Shown: positions 1 to 8,190 of the stretch, piece after piece
How positions within the stretch are numbered: the first letter of the stretch is position 1
Layout of the letters: the number at the start of each line of letters is the position of its first letter
NCBI GenBank assembly: GCA_046262735.1
Contig: JBHEMD010000098.1
Coordinates: 1 to 20,799, forward strand
Length of the DNA stretch: 20,799 nt
Source: AV17 sp046262735
Lineage (GTDB): Bacteria; Verrucomicrobiota; Verrucomicrobiia; Chthoniobacterales; UBA10450
Direction of reading: 5' to 3'
Made by a program: the position numbers and the translations under genes
The notes under the pieces: generated by a model
What the model was told of the DNA's origin: nothing
Databases searched by the model: none
Seen by the model: the letters and a program-made list of their open reading frames with translations, nothing else

Positions 1-1
1 G

Positions 2-571
2 CTCTGGCAGGCGGTCAATATCTGCACGGCCCGGCGCGCGTTCGCCCTGGTTTACGCCGGGCACGCGCACGTCGTTTCCGCCGACGAAGCAAACAATTTC
101 CTGACCCACGATTTTGAAAGCTGGCGCGACTTTTCCGTGACCGCGCCGGAGCACGAGATGGTCACGACCATTGCATGGAGGATTCGTGTGCCGCGCGTGA
201 TCGTGCTGCTCTTTTTCGATCGGCTGCCAAAGAAGGAAGTGAAATTCACCCGGCACAACGTTTTCGAGCGCGACAAAAACACCTGCCAATACTGCGGCCA
301 GCTTTTCGATCGCAGCGAATTGAACCTCGATCATGTGGTGCCGCGCGATCGTGGCGGCACGACCACGTGGGAAAATGTCGTCTGCTCGTGCATTGCGTGT
401 AACACGCGCAAAGGCAACCGGCTGCCGCGCGAAGCGCAGATGAGTCTCATTCGCAAACCGAAGCGTCCGAAGTGGCGGCCGTTTGTGCAGGTGACCTTTG
501 CCTCGCCCCAGCACGAAAGCTGGCGGCACTTCGTCGATCTGGCCTACTGGAACGTGGAGCTCAGCGACTAA
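2..571 (+). CDS. HNH endonuclease family protein (5' end outside window)
   Basis: The reading frame is open from base 2 with no stop, so the gene begins upstream of the window; 189 codons are visible before TAA at 569-571. The upstream part (LWQAVNICTARRAFALV, then a GHAHVV stretch) is the conserved lead-in seen in this HNH family, so the internal ATG at 137 is not the true start. The nuclease core follows: a CQYC zinc-type pair, the LDHVVPRDRGG motif with the catalytic-type His, TWENVV, and a CSCIACN cysteine group, then KGNR. Members of this family are metal-dependent nucleases of mostly unknown biological role, often found as stand-alone housekeeping-like genes. No partner restriction or phage gene is visible. 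It converges on nuoN. The family call is firm; the cellular function is unknown. Confidence 0.85.
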   Translation, partial: LWQAVNICTARRAFALVYAGHAHVVSADEANNFLTHDFESWRDFSVTAPEHEMVTTIAWRIRVPRVIVLLFFDRLPKKEVKFTRHNVFERDKNTCQYCGQLFDRSELNLDHVVPRDRGGTTTWENVVCSCIACNTRKGNRLPREAQMSLIRKPKRPKWRPFVQVTFASPQHESWRHFVDLAYWNVELSD

Positions 572-578
572 CTCTTTG

Positions 579-650
579 AAACGCGGATAACGCGGATCTA
601 AACGCGTCGGCAAAACTTCGCTCCCTGCTGATTCGCGCCATCCGCGGTTA
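579..650. repeat. AACGCGGAT-word inverted repeat between convergent genes
   Basis: Two tandem 9-base copies of AACGCGGAT occupy 580-597. The near-inverted form ATCCGCGGTT lies at 640-649 and overlaps the TAA stop of nuoN (648-650). The intervening bases carry a diverged copy (ATTCGCGCC). The arrangement could fold in either direction, so it may end transcription from both the HNH gene and nuoN, but there is no clear T-run. It resembles in layout, but not in sequence, the other junction repeats of this window. Confidence 0.55.
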
Positions 651-2102
651 GCGACTGGATGTCGATCTGAGGGCAATGCTTTGATCCTGCACCTTGAGCG
701 CGCGCAAAATTGGCTGGGGATAAACTCCGAGGAAAATCGTCGCAATAATCATGGCGACGATCGCAGTGCGCGATAAAACGCTGAGCGGAATTGCGGCCAA
801 GTTGTTTGCTGACTGCCAGTACATCGCTCGCACGACCTTCAGGTAATAGTAGAAGCCGCACGCCACGGTGATGATGCCGGCTATCACCAGTGCGATCTGA
901 TGTTGCGCGATTGCGCTGTAGAAAATGAAAAATTTTCCGAAAAATCCGGCGGTGAACGGCAGCCCCGCCAGTGAAACCATTCCAATCAACATCGCAAACG
1001 CAAGAAAGGGCGAGCGGCTGGCGAGGCCATCGAAATCGCCGATCTGTTCGCCGGTTTGCTGGGACACGATGACGAGCACGGCGAAACTCAGCAGCGTCAT
1101 GAGCAAATACGCGACGAGATAAAAGACGACCGCGTCGCCGTCGAAACAGGCGACGCCGATGAGAAGATAACCGGCGTGCGCGATGCTCGAGTAGGCCAGC
1201 AGTCGCTTCAGGTTCGTTTGCGGGAGCGCAGCCAGATTGCCATAGAGCAACGTTAAGAGCGCAATTAACACGATCACACGCTGCATCTGCGGCAACATCG
1301 AAAACGGCCGCAGCACCCGCAGCAGCACGACAAACCCCGCGGCCTTGGATCCGACCGAGAGGTAGGCCGTGACTGGAGTCGGCGCGCCTTGATAAACGTC
1401 GGGCACCCAAACCTGGAACGGCACAGCGGCAATCTTAAAGCCCAGCGCGACGATCACCAGCACCGCGCCGAAAAGCGCGCCGCTCTTTTCGGTAGCGGGA
1501 TCCGCGAGCGCTGCAGCGATGCGAGACAAGTTCGTTTCCCCGGTCACGCCGAAAATCCATGTAATTCCATAAACAAGAAATGCCGCCGCGAGCGCGCTCA
1601 GCACGAGATATTTCACACCGGCTTCCAGCGTCGCGGGATTGCGCCGATTGAAACTGACCAGGACGTAAAAGGAAATCGTGACCAGCTCGAGCGAGACGAA
1701 GATCATCACGAAATCGATCGCCGAAACGAGATACATCAGGCCGGCACAGGTAAAAATCGGCAGAGCAAAAAATTCGCCCAATCGCGACGGACCCGTCATT
1801 TCCACCAGCACGACCGGCGCATAATCGAGCATCATGATCAGGACCAGGATCGTGGTCAGAAGCGCAAACCGTTTGAAGAAGATCGACAACGGATCGGCGG
1901 TATAAAAACTCCAGAAGCCGCGCAGCGTTTCCGACCCGGGATTTGGCCCGACAAACCAGGTCGCGACGAACACTGCGGCGAGCGCGCCGATAGCCGCGAA
2001 GGCCAGCGTCCGCTTCTCGATGCGCGGCGCAAACGCTTCGAGCATCAAAATGATCATGCCCGCAAGCAGCACCGCGATCTCCAGATTGCTCGCCCGGATC
2101 AT
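648..2102 (-). CDS. nuoN: NADH-quinone oxidoreductase subunit N
   Basis: Antiporter-like membrane subunit of the proton-pumping arm of complex I, 484 residues, which is typical for NuoN. Nearly the whole protein is hydrophobic helices. Family features include the LELVTISFYVLVSF helix with its conserved acidic residue, the VWVPDVYQGAPTPVTAYLS segment and the SSIAHAGYLLIGV segment. The start is set at ATG 2100-2102 because it overlaps the nuoM stop as ATGA and gives the usual MIRASNLEIAVLL N-terminus; a longer frame to 2177 would only translate the end of nuoM. It is the last gene of the operon, and its TAA is part of a junction repeat. Confidence 0.96.
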   Translation of the reverse strand: MIRASNLEIAVLLAGMIILMLEAFAPRIEKRTLAFAAIGALAAVFVATWFVGPNPGSETLRGFWSFYTADPLSIFFKRFALLTTILVLIMMLDYAPVVLVEMTGPSRLGEFFALPIFTCAGLMYLVSAIDFVMIFVSLELVTISFYVLVSFNRRNPATLEAGVKYLVLSALAAAFLVYGITWIFGVTGETNLSRIAAALADPATEKSGALFGAVLVIVALGFKIAAVPFQVWVPDVYQGAPTPVTAYLSVGSKAAGFVVLLRVLRPFSMLPQMQRVIVLIALLTLLYGNLAALPQTNLKRLLAYSSIAHAGYLLIGVACFDGDAVVFYLVAYLLMTLLSFAVLVIVSQQTGEQIGDFDGLASRSPFLAFAMLIGMVSLAGLPFTAGFFGKFFIFYSAIAQHQIALVIAGIITVACGFYYYLKVVRAMYWQSANNLAAIPLSVLSRTAIVAMIIATIFLGVYPQPILRALKVQDQSIALRSTSSR

Positions 2103-3577
2103 CGATTTGCCGCGAAATAGGTTTGAAAACCCGGTGCGATCATTCGGACAAACGACTGCGGGAAAAAGCCGAACCAAAGCAGCGCCGCTACGAGCAGCGC
2201 AACCCGAACGCGCAAATCACGGCGAAGATCGACCATGTCACTCCAACGTTCGCCGAGTGATCCCATGAAGATTCGCCGATACGCGCGCAGCATGTAAACG
2301 GTCGAGATCACGACGCCCCAGAGCGCGAGCGCAGTAGCAACCTGGAAAATGTGGAAGCGCTGCAGCTCCCAGCCGTTTCGAAACGCGCCGAAAAAGATCA
2401 TGATTTCGCCGGCGAAATTGGCGAAGCCGGGCAGACCAATCGCGGCAAACGCTCCGAAGCCGAACGCCATTCCCGCGAACGGCATCACTTTCGCGAGACC
2501 GCCGAGGTCCTCGAACGCGAGGGTACCGGTGCGTTTGCGCAGTTCACCGGCCAGCGCGAAGAGCAACGCAATCGATAACCCGTGCGCAAACATCAACGTC
2601 GTCGCGCCGGTCGTGCCGAGAATGTTCGCGCTGGCGATTCCAAGCAAAATGTAACCCATGTGCATGACACTCGAGTAGCCAAGCATCCAATCGAGACGCT
2701 TCTGCGCGATCGTGACCAGTCCGATGTAAATGATGTTGACGAGCAACAGCACGATGAGCAGATGGGTCCAGTGCCGCGCGCCTTCGGGAAGCAGCGGCAC
2801 AGCCAGACGCAGCAATCCATAAAGGCCAAATTTTTTGAGCACACCCGCATGCAACATCGCCGCCGACGCGGGCGCCGAGGCATAGGCGTCCGGCGCCCAA
2901 CTGTGAAATGGAAACAGCGCGATCAGAATTCCAAAACCCACCAGCAGCAGCAGATAAATGTGCCGTTGCGCCTCGGGCGCGATTTGGCCGGTAATTGCCG
3001 CAGCCTGCAAAGCGCGAATGTCGAAGCTGCGTGATCCAGCGGGAACACTTTGGTAGAGCAGGATCAAACCCAGCAGCAAAATGAAACTGCCGAGCGCGAG
3101 ATAAATCGTGATCTTCCAGGCCGCCGCCGTACGGTTGCCGGTTCCCCAGATTCCAATCAAGAGAAACGTCGGGATCAGCGCCAGCTCATGAAAGGCGTAA
3201 AAGAAAAACAAGTCGAGCGAGGCAAACGCCCCGATCGCGCCCCCGGAGATGAAAAGGAGACAGCCGTAAAAGCCATTTTCGTATTTGTCGATCTTCCCGC
3301 TGAACCAGACGGCCGCGACGGTCACGATCGCCGCGAGCAAGATCATTACCAGACTCAAGCCGTCGATGCCGACGGCAAAGTTGAGTCCCCAGTCTGCCGA
3401 AATCGGCAATGAGAAGACGTTTTGAAAACCGCGGGCCGATCCATTGAACAAACCCAAAGCGACCAACGTCACGCCGAGCGTAAAGATCGACGCACCCAAA
3501 GCCGTTTTCCGCGCCGGCGCGCCCACCAGAATCGCGATCGCTGCAATGATGGGAGTGAAAATGATGAGCGGAATCAT
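2099..3577 (-). CDS. nuoM: NADH-quinone oxidoreductase subunit M
   Basis: Second antiporter-like subunit of the complex I membrane arm, 492 residues, normal length. It begins MIPLIIFTPIIAA. It shows the FHELALIPTFLLIGIWG helix containing the conserved glutamate used in proton translocation, the FHSWAPDAYASAPASAAML segment, and SSVMHMGYILLGI. The start at 3577 shares bases with the nuoL stop (TAATG). Its own TGA overlaps the nuoN ATG, so L, M and N are translationally coupled. The longer open frame to 3688 overlaps the nuoL 3' end and is rejected. Confidence 0.96.
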   Translation of the reverse strand: MIPLIIFTPIIAAIAILVGAPARKTALGASIFTLGVTLVALGLFNGSARGFQNVFSLPISADWGLNFAVGIDGLSLVMILLAAIVTVAAVWFSGKIDKYENGFYGCLLFISGGAIGAFASLDLFFFYAFHELALIPTFLLIGIWGTGNRTAAAWKITIYLALGSFILLLGLILLYQSVPAGSRSFDIRALQAAAITGQIAPEAQRHIYLLLLVGFGILIALFPFHSWAPDAYASAPASAAMLHAGVLKKFGLYGLLRLAVPLLPEGARHWTHLLIVLLLVNIIYIGLVTIAQKRLDWMLGYSSVMHMGYILLGIASANILGTTGATTLMFAHGLSIALLFALAGELRKRTGTLAFEDLGGLAKVMPFAGMAFGFGAFAAIGLPGFANFAGEIMIFFGAFRNGWELQRFHIFQVATALALWGVVISTVYMLRAYRRIFMGSLGERWSDMVDLRRDLRVRVALLVAALLWFGFFPQSFVRMIAPGFQTYFAANR

Positions 3578-5373
3578 TAGCGAAATACGGCGAAGTAGAT
3601 CAGCGCCACGATGCCCAAGCCGAAGAGAAATGCATAGGCCTGCAGATTGCCGACTTGAAACAAGCGGAGCAGCGCGCCCAGTCCCCATGTGCCGCTGCTC
3701 GCACCGCGCACTGCGGCGGTGTCAATCACCGCGCGATCGAGCGACGCCGAAAGACGCGCGAGCAGTTCCTGCGTCGAGTTGATTAACCAGCGGTAAAACT
3801 CGTCGATGTAAAAGCGGCGCCGCAAAAGATCGACATCGAATCGCTCGGTGGTGCGTCCTTTGTAAAAGACGATGGCGAGTCCGGCGCCGAAGAGAAACGC
3901 GAGGATCGCGAGCAACGACACTGCCGCGACATTGCCTTTCTCCGCCGGCGGAGCGACAAAGTGGCGACTGAATGCGGAGAATCCCGCGATCGTGGCAAAC
4001 AAAGCGAGCACGACCAGTGGCGCAATCATTACCAGTGGGGATTCTTTGCTCGTGCGGGCAGCGTCGCTGCGCGGTTTCCCGAAAAAAACGACGACGAACA
4101 ATCGTGCGCTGTAGAACGCGGTTAGGAACGCCGTGATTAGCGCGAGCAGGAAGATCGACATGTTCTGTTGGTAGGCGAGCGCAAGGATCGCGTCCTTGCT
4201 GAAAAAACCGCTGAATGGCGGACAACCCATCAGTGCGAGCGCGCCGACGAGAAAAGTGACAAACGTGACTTCAAGTTTTCGGCGTAGGCCGCCCATTTCC
4301 CAGATGTCCTGCTTGTGATGCAGCGCGACAATGACCGACCCGGCGGCGAGGAAGAGGAGCGCTTTGAAAAACGCGTGCGTGAAAAGATGGAAAATCGCGG
4401 CGCTGTTCGAGGCGAGTCCAACCGCCATGACCATGTAGCCAAGCTGGGAAAGTGTGGAGTAAGCGAGGATTCGCTTGATGTCGTCCTGCTGCGTGGCGAT
4501 GAGCGCGGCGAGCAGCGCCGTGATCGTGCCGATCCACGCGATCACGAGGAGCGCACTCGCGGACGCCTGGATGATGAAGCCCACGCGCACGAGCATGTAA
4601 ACACCCGCCGCGACCATCGTTGCGGCGTGGATGAGCGCAGACACAGGCGTCGGACGTTCCATCGCGTCCGGCAACCAGACGTGCAGCGGAAACTGCGCCG
4701 ATTTGCCGACCGCACCGCAGAAGATCAAAAGCGCCGCGACCGTGAGAAATCCGGGGTGACTGGACAAGATCGACAATCGCGGAGCGATCTCGGCGAAAAC
4801 GACCGAGCCGCTCGCCATCCAGACCATCAGAATTCCGAGCGCAAATCCGAAATCGCCGATGCGCGTGGTGATAAAAGCCTTGTTCGCCGCAGCGGCCGCG
4901 GCGTCGCGTTCAAACCAATGGCCGATGAGCACGTAGGAGGTGAAGCCGACCAACTCCCAAAAGATGAACAACATCACGAAATTGTTCGCCAGCACGATCC
5001 CGAGCATGGCGAACATGAAGAGCGAGAGCGCGGCGAAGTAACGCGATTTACCGGGGTCGTCGCGCATGTAGCCGAGCGAATAAATGTGGATGAGTGCGCC
5101 GACGCCGGAAACGAGCACCAGCATCATTCGGCTCAGCCAATCGAGAATAAAGCCGAACGGCACATTGAGTACTCCCGGGACATTCAGCCAATTGAGCGCG
5201 ACCGCTGCCGTGTCGCCGCGCGCAAAGATCGCGCACGCGGCGAGGAAACTGACGACTACTGCTGCCACCGAAATCGCGGCGCTGATATTTCGCGACCGCT
5301 GCGTAAACAGCGTGATCACGGCCGCGCTAATTAGCGGAGCGAGCAGGACGAGCCAAGCCTGGCTTGAGTTCAT
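3577..5373 (-). CDS. nuoL: NADH-quinone oxidoreductase subunit L
   Basis: Largest antiporter-like subunit, at the distal end of the membrane arm, 598 residues (family usually about 600-620). Diagnostic segments include FIFWELVGFTSYVLIGHW with the conserved Glu, VWLPDAMERPTPVSALIHA followed by a MVAAGVYMLVR helix, and STLSQLGYMVMAVG. A C-terminal extension of the kind that forms the lateral helix is present, ending in a final hydrophobic helix. The ATG at 5371-5373 lies only about a dozen bases downstream of a heptamer inverted repeat, so the nuoL ribosome site may be affected by that structure. Confidence 0.96.
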   Translation of the reverse strand: MNSSQAWLVLLAPLISAAVITLFTQRSRNISAAISVAAVVVSFLAACAIFARGDTAAVALNWLNVPGVLNVPFGFILDWLSRMMLVLVSGVGALIHIYSLGYMRDDPGKSRYFAALSLFMFAMLGIVLANNFVMLFIFWELVGFTSYVLIGHWFERDAAAAAANKAFITTRIGDFGFALGILMVWMASGSVVFAEIAPRLSILSSHPGFLTVAALLIFCGAVGKSAQFPLHVWLPDAMERPTPVSALIHAATMVAAGVYMLVRVGFIIQASASALLVIAWIGTITALLAALIATQQDDIKRILAYSTLSQLGYMVMAVGLASNSAAIFHLFTHAFFKALLFLAAGSVIVALHHKQDIWEMGGLRRKLEVTFVTFLVGALALMGCPPFSGFFSKDAILALAYQQNMSIFLLALITAFLTAFYSARLFVVVFFGKPRSDAARTSKESPLVMIAPLVVLALFATIAGFSAFSRHFVAPPAEKGNVAAVSLLAILAFLFGAGLAIVFYKGRTTERFDVDLLRRRFYIDEFYRWLINSTQELLARLSASLDRAVIDTAAVRGASSGTWGLGALLRLFQVGNLQAYAFLFGLGIVALIYFAVFR

Positions 5374-5385
5374 GGGTCAAGCCTG

Positions 5386-5497
5386 CAAATGACGAATGAC
5401 GAATGACGAAACCCGAATGACGAATCTCGCAACGCAATCGCTGAGTTTTCGTCATTCGTCATTTGAACTTCCTTCGTCATTCGCTCATTCGTCATTG
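5386..5497. repeat. Heptamer inverted array A (nuoK/nuoL junction)
   Basis: The left arm (5386-5425) is built of GAATGAC-type 7-base units with an ACCC interruption. The right arm (5446-5497) is built of the reverse complement GTCATTC units with CTTCCTT and GCTC interruptions. Between them is a roughly 20-base loop. The 18 bases at 5386-5403 (CAAATGACGAATGACGAA) have a perfect inverted copy at 5448-5465, so a strong stem is possible in the nuo transcript. The array fills nearly the whole 143-base gap between the nuoK stop and the nuoL start. Three further copies with the same grammar occur in this window. Confidence 0.9.
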
Positions 5498-5516
5498 TTC
5501 AGCGCATACAGCGGAT

Positions 5517-5837
5517 TCAAAACTTAAGCGTCGTGATGTCTTCGACATGTGTTGTCTGTCGAACACGAAAGAGGGCGACAATAATGGCGAGGCCGACGGC
5601 GACTTCGGCGGCGGCAACACTGATGATGAAAAAGACGAAGACCTGTGCGTTGTAATTGGGCAAGCCGTTTGGCTGGAGATGGAAACGCGAGAAAGCAACG
5701 AGGGAGAGATTGGCGGCATTGAGCATCAGCTCGAGCGACATCAAAATGATGATGAGATTGCGGCGCAGCATCACACCGGCGAACCCGATGGTGAAGAGGA
5801 TGCCGCTGACGATCAGGTAATGGCCGAGCGTCACCAT
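5517..5837 (-). CDS. nuoK: NADH-quinone oxidoreductase subunit K
   Basis: Small three-helix membrane subunit of complex I, 106 residues (family about 100). The conserved membrane glutamates are visible: E36 in the SLELMLNAANLSLVAF helix and E78 in the AAAEVAVGLAIIV helix; both belong to the proton-relay chain next to NuoJ and NuoN. Its ATG (5835-5837) follows the nuoJ TGA (5839-5841) with one base between, so J and K are translationally coupled. The TGA stop at 5517-5519 is followed, after about 20 bases, by heptamer array A. Confidence 0.96.
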   Translation of the reverse strand: MVTLGHYLIVSGILFTIGFAGVMLRRNLIIILMSLELMLNAANLSLVAFSRFHLQPNGLPNYNAQVFVFFIISVAAAEVAVGLAIIVALFRVRQTTHVEDITTLKF

Positions 5838-5838
5838 G

Positions 5839-6342
5839 TCAGCGCAGCTCGCGTTTGCTTAACAGCACCACGCCCACCGTGGCGACGAGAACCAGCACGC
5901 CGACGATTTGAAACGGCAGATTGTAATTATCGAAAAGCAGCAGACCGATGCTGCGGACATCGTCCGTTGTCGATCTTGCGAGCGGCGGAAACGTTTGCTG
6001 CGCGATCTTAAGATTTCCAACCACGTAAAAGATTTGCGTGAGCAGCGCGAGGGCAACGACCGCACCGCCCGCCGAGGCGATCCAGTTGATCTTGCGTAAC
6101 CTTTCGGCGCGCAAATCGAGCAGCATGATGATGAAAAGAAACAGCACCATGATCGCGCCGGCATAAACGAGCACCTGGATGATGCCGACAAAGTAGGCGT
6201 CGAGCGACATGAAGAGCGCGGCCAGCCCGAGGAACGAAACGACGAGGCTGAGCGCGCTCGCGATTGGATTGCGATTAATCACGACGGCCGCGCCAAACAC
6301 GAGCATGAGCAGAGCAAAGCACCAGAAGAGGAAAACAGGCAT
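5839..6342 (-). CDS. nuoJ: NADH-quinone oxidoreductase subunit J
   Basis: Membrane subunit of complex I with about five hydrophobic helices, 167 residues. It starts MPVFLFWCFALLML; the IQVLVYAGAIMVLFLFIIML stretch is the family signature and contains the pi-bulge helix region. The ATG at 6340-6342 is chosen because the longer frame to 6390 would translate the repeat upstream (LCFICVHLW and so on come from ATCTGTG words). It lies between a junction repeat upstream and nuoK one base downstream. Confidence 0.94.
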   Translation of the reverse strand: MPVFLFWCFALLMLVFGAAVVINRNPIASALSLVVSFLGLAALFMSLDAYFVGIIQVLVYAGAIMVLFLFIIMLLDLRAERLRKINWIASAGGAVVALALLTQIFYVVGNLKIAQQTFPPLARSTTDDVRSIGLLLFDNYNLPFQIVGVLVLVATVGVVLLSKRELR

Positions 6343-6350
6343 TGTGTTAG

Positions 6351-6429
6351 GCCACAGATGAACACAGATGAAACACAGATGAAAAATCACGATCAGGAAA
6401 ATCGGTGATCATCGGTCTCAATCTGTGGC
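6351..6429. repeat. ACACAGATGA-word inverted repeat (nuoI/nuoJ junction)
   Basis: Three direct copies of a CACAGATGAA-type word lie at 6352-6382, and the inverted end ATCTGTGGC lies at 6421-6429. The outermost 9 bases, GCCACAGAT (6351-6359) and ATCTGTGGC, are perfectly complementary. Between them are diverged words (ATCGGTGATCATCGGT). The nuoI TAG stop (6432-6434) sits two bases from the end of the repeat. It has the same layout as the heptamer arrays but a different word. Confidence 0.75.
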
Positions 6430-6431
6430 TT

Positions 6432-6962
6432 CTATTTTTTCTCGTTCCATTTCAAAACAACCCCGTGCATGACGCCGCCGATTTCAAGCAGTTTATCTTT
6501 CTGATGGACCATTTCTTCGCGGGTGAATCCGGTAATGGCGTAATCTTTGCGCAGGAAAATCGCCTGCTCGGGGCAGACCTCTTCACACAGTCCGCAGAAA
6601 ATACAGCGCACCATGTCGATATCGAATTCTTCGGGATATTTCTCGACCTTGGCGAAACGGTCGGTGCGCGAAAGTTCGCCCGGGACCATTTTGATGGCGC
6701 GCGGCGGACAAATGAACTCGCACAACTGGCAGGCGACGCAGCGCACCCGGCCGTCGGCATCGCGCACCAGTGCGGGCGCGCCGCGATAATGCTCAGGCAG
6801 GTTCGGGTCCCATTTCTGTTCCGGATACTGCATCGTCACTTTCGTCCGGCCGAAGAGCATGTTCTTGAAATGCTTCAACGTGATCACGAGACCCGCGACG
6901 ATCGCGGGCAAATACAGTCGCTCCCGCCAGTTCAGGTTCGGTCGTGGGACAGTGATGGCCAT
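6432..6962 (-). CDS. nuoI: NADH-quinone oxidoreductase subunit I (2x[4Fe-4S])
   Basis: Ferredoxin-like subunit that carries clusters N6a and N6b and relays electrons from NuoG toward NuoB, 176 residues. Both cluster motifs are intact: C75, C78, C81, C85 (CVACQLCEFICP) and C120, C123, C126, C130 (CIFCGLCEEVCP). An amphipathic N-terminal region (LKHFKNMLFGRTKVTMQYP) matches the membrane-contacting part of the family. The ATG at 6960-6962 is preceded within a few bases by heptamer array B, and no clear Shine-Dalgarno sequence is visible. The stop touches another junction repeat. Confidence 0.96.
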   Translation of the reverse strand: MAITVPRPNLNWRERLYLPAIVAGLVITLKHFKNMLFGRTKVTMQYPEQKWDPNLPEHYRGAPALVRDADGRVRCVACQLCEFICPPRAIKMVPGELSRTDRFAKVEKYPEEFDIDMVRCIFCGLCEEVCPEQAIFLRKDYAITGFTREEMVHQKDKLLEIGGVMHGVVLKWNEKK

Positions 6963-6968
6963 GGTCAG

Positions 6969-7118
6969 AATGACGAATGACGAATGACGAATGACGAATT
7001 AATGACGAAGCACCAATAACGAAGGATGAATGACGAACTATTCCAGCAGTCGTGTCGCGCCTTTTCGTCATTCGTCATTTGGGTTTCCTTCGTCATTCGT
7101 CACTCGGATTTCGTCATT
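6969..7118. repeat. Heptamer inverted array B (nuoH/nuoI junction)
   Basis: The left arm (6969-7038) starts with four near-perfect tandem GAATGAC units, then spaced copies with GCACC and GGATG interruptions. The right arm (about 7062-7118) holds GTCATTC units interrupted by TGGGTTTCCTT and ACTCGGATT. The loop is about 23 bases. The array abuts both genes: its right end runs directly into the TAA stop of nuoH (7117-7119), and its left end is within about seven bases of the nuoI ATG. It shares spacer words with arrays A, C and D. Confidence 0.9.
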
Positions 7119-8181
7119 ATGTCGGGAGAAATGCCATTATCCCAGCGACCACAAAAATGTTCGCGAGCGCGATCTCGAAAAAGAACAGCCATCCCAGTCG
7201 CATGAGCTGGTCGTAGCGGAACCGAGGCAGGGTCCAGCGGACCCACATGAAAATGAAAATCACGACTGCGACCTTGGCGAAAAAAACGGCAATGTTCAGC
7301 AGCCCGAAAATCCAGCCGTGGGAGCCGTCGGGGATTCCCGGAAAATGCCAGCCGCCGAAGAACAAGGTGACGACCAGGGCCGATCCGGAAATCATGGCCG
7401 CATATTCGCCAAGGAAGAAGAGCGCGAACTTCATTCCGGCATATTCGGTGTGATATCCGCCGGCGAGCTCCTGCTCGGCCTCCGGTAAATCGAACGGCAG
7501 CCGGTTTGTTTCGGCGAAAACTGCGATCATGAACACGAGGAATGAGATGACCATAGAAACGGCCAGAAGCCATTTACCAATGTTTGCCCAGTCGCCAACG
7601 AAGGGCGCGATGAGCCAACCGTGCTCGACCTGATAACGAACGACGCTCGTCAGGCGCAAATTGCCGACCACCATGAAGATTGGAATCACGGCGAGGCCGA
7701 GCGAGAGCTCATACGAGATCATCTGCGAACTGGACCGCACGCCGCCGAGAAACGGGTATTTGGAATTGGACGCCCAACCGGCGAGCACGATGCCGTAAAC
7801 GCCTAACGAAGCGATTGCGAAGATGTAGAGAATGCCGACGTTCACATCGGCGATCACCATCGGCACGCCGAACAATGTGCTGCCAAACGGCACAACGGCG
7901 ATCGTGATGAGCGCCGGGATTAGCGCGAGACACGGCGCGAGCCAGTAGTAGAAGGTGTTTACATTGGCCGGGCTAAAACTCTCCTTCAGCAGCAGCTTGA
8001 ACACGTCCGCAACCGGTTGAAAAAGGCCGGCCGGCCCGACCCGATTCGGCCCGAGCCGATCTTGCATGAACGCGCTCACCCGCCGCTCGGCATAGACCGC
8101 ATACGAGACCATCGGCAGAATCACCAAAAAAAGAATACCAAGAATTTTGAGCAGCGAAGTGGTGACGAAAGAATAATCCAT
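7117..8181 (-). CDS. nuoH: NADH-quinone oxidoreductase subunit H
   Basis: Membrane subunit that forms much of the quinone-binding chamber and connects the peripheral and membrane arms, 354 residues. Signature loops are present: ERRVSAFMQDRLGPNRVGP near the N-terminus and FAETNRLPFDLPEAEQELAG, followed by GYHTEYAGMKFALFFLGEY, with the conserved acidic residues of the E-channel. The ATG at 8179-8181 follows the nuoG TGA after nine bases, with a GAGA purine stretch before it. The C-terminus ends directly at heptamer array B. Confidence 0.96.
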   Translation of the reverse strand: MDYSFVTTSLLKILGILFLVILPMVSYAVYAERRVSAFMQDRLGPNRVGPAGLFQPVADVFKLLLKESFSPANVNTFYYWLAPCLALIPALITIAVVPFGSTLFGVPMVIADVNVGILYIFAIASLGVYGIVLAGWASNSKYPFLGGVRSSSQMISYELSLGLAVIPIFMVVGNLRLTSVVRYQVEHGWLIAPFVGDWANIGKWLLAVSMVISFLVFMIAVFAETNRLPFDLPEAEQELAGGYHTEYAGMKFALFFLGEYAAMISGSALVVTLFFGGWHFPGIPDGSHGWIFGLLNIAVFFAKVAVVIFIFMWVRWTLPRFRYDQLMRLGWLFFFEIALANIFVVAGIMAFLPT

Positions 8182-8190
8182 GTCGATCTC

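Noticed and set aside
137..571. HNH gene starting at the ATG at 137
   Set aside because: The frame is open to the window edge and the residues before 137 match the family lead-in, so the gene is cut by the window.
4315..5334. 339-residue open frame on the plus strand opposite nuoL
   Set aside because: It is antisense to a well-supported gene and the product is a charged string rich in Arg, Asp, Glu and His with no domain; this is the usual shadow of a GC-rich hydrophobic gene.
6969..7118. Heptamer arrays as a CRISPR array
   Set aside because: Units are 7 bases with no unique spacers of CRISPR size, the arms are inverted to each other, and there are no cas genes.
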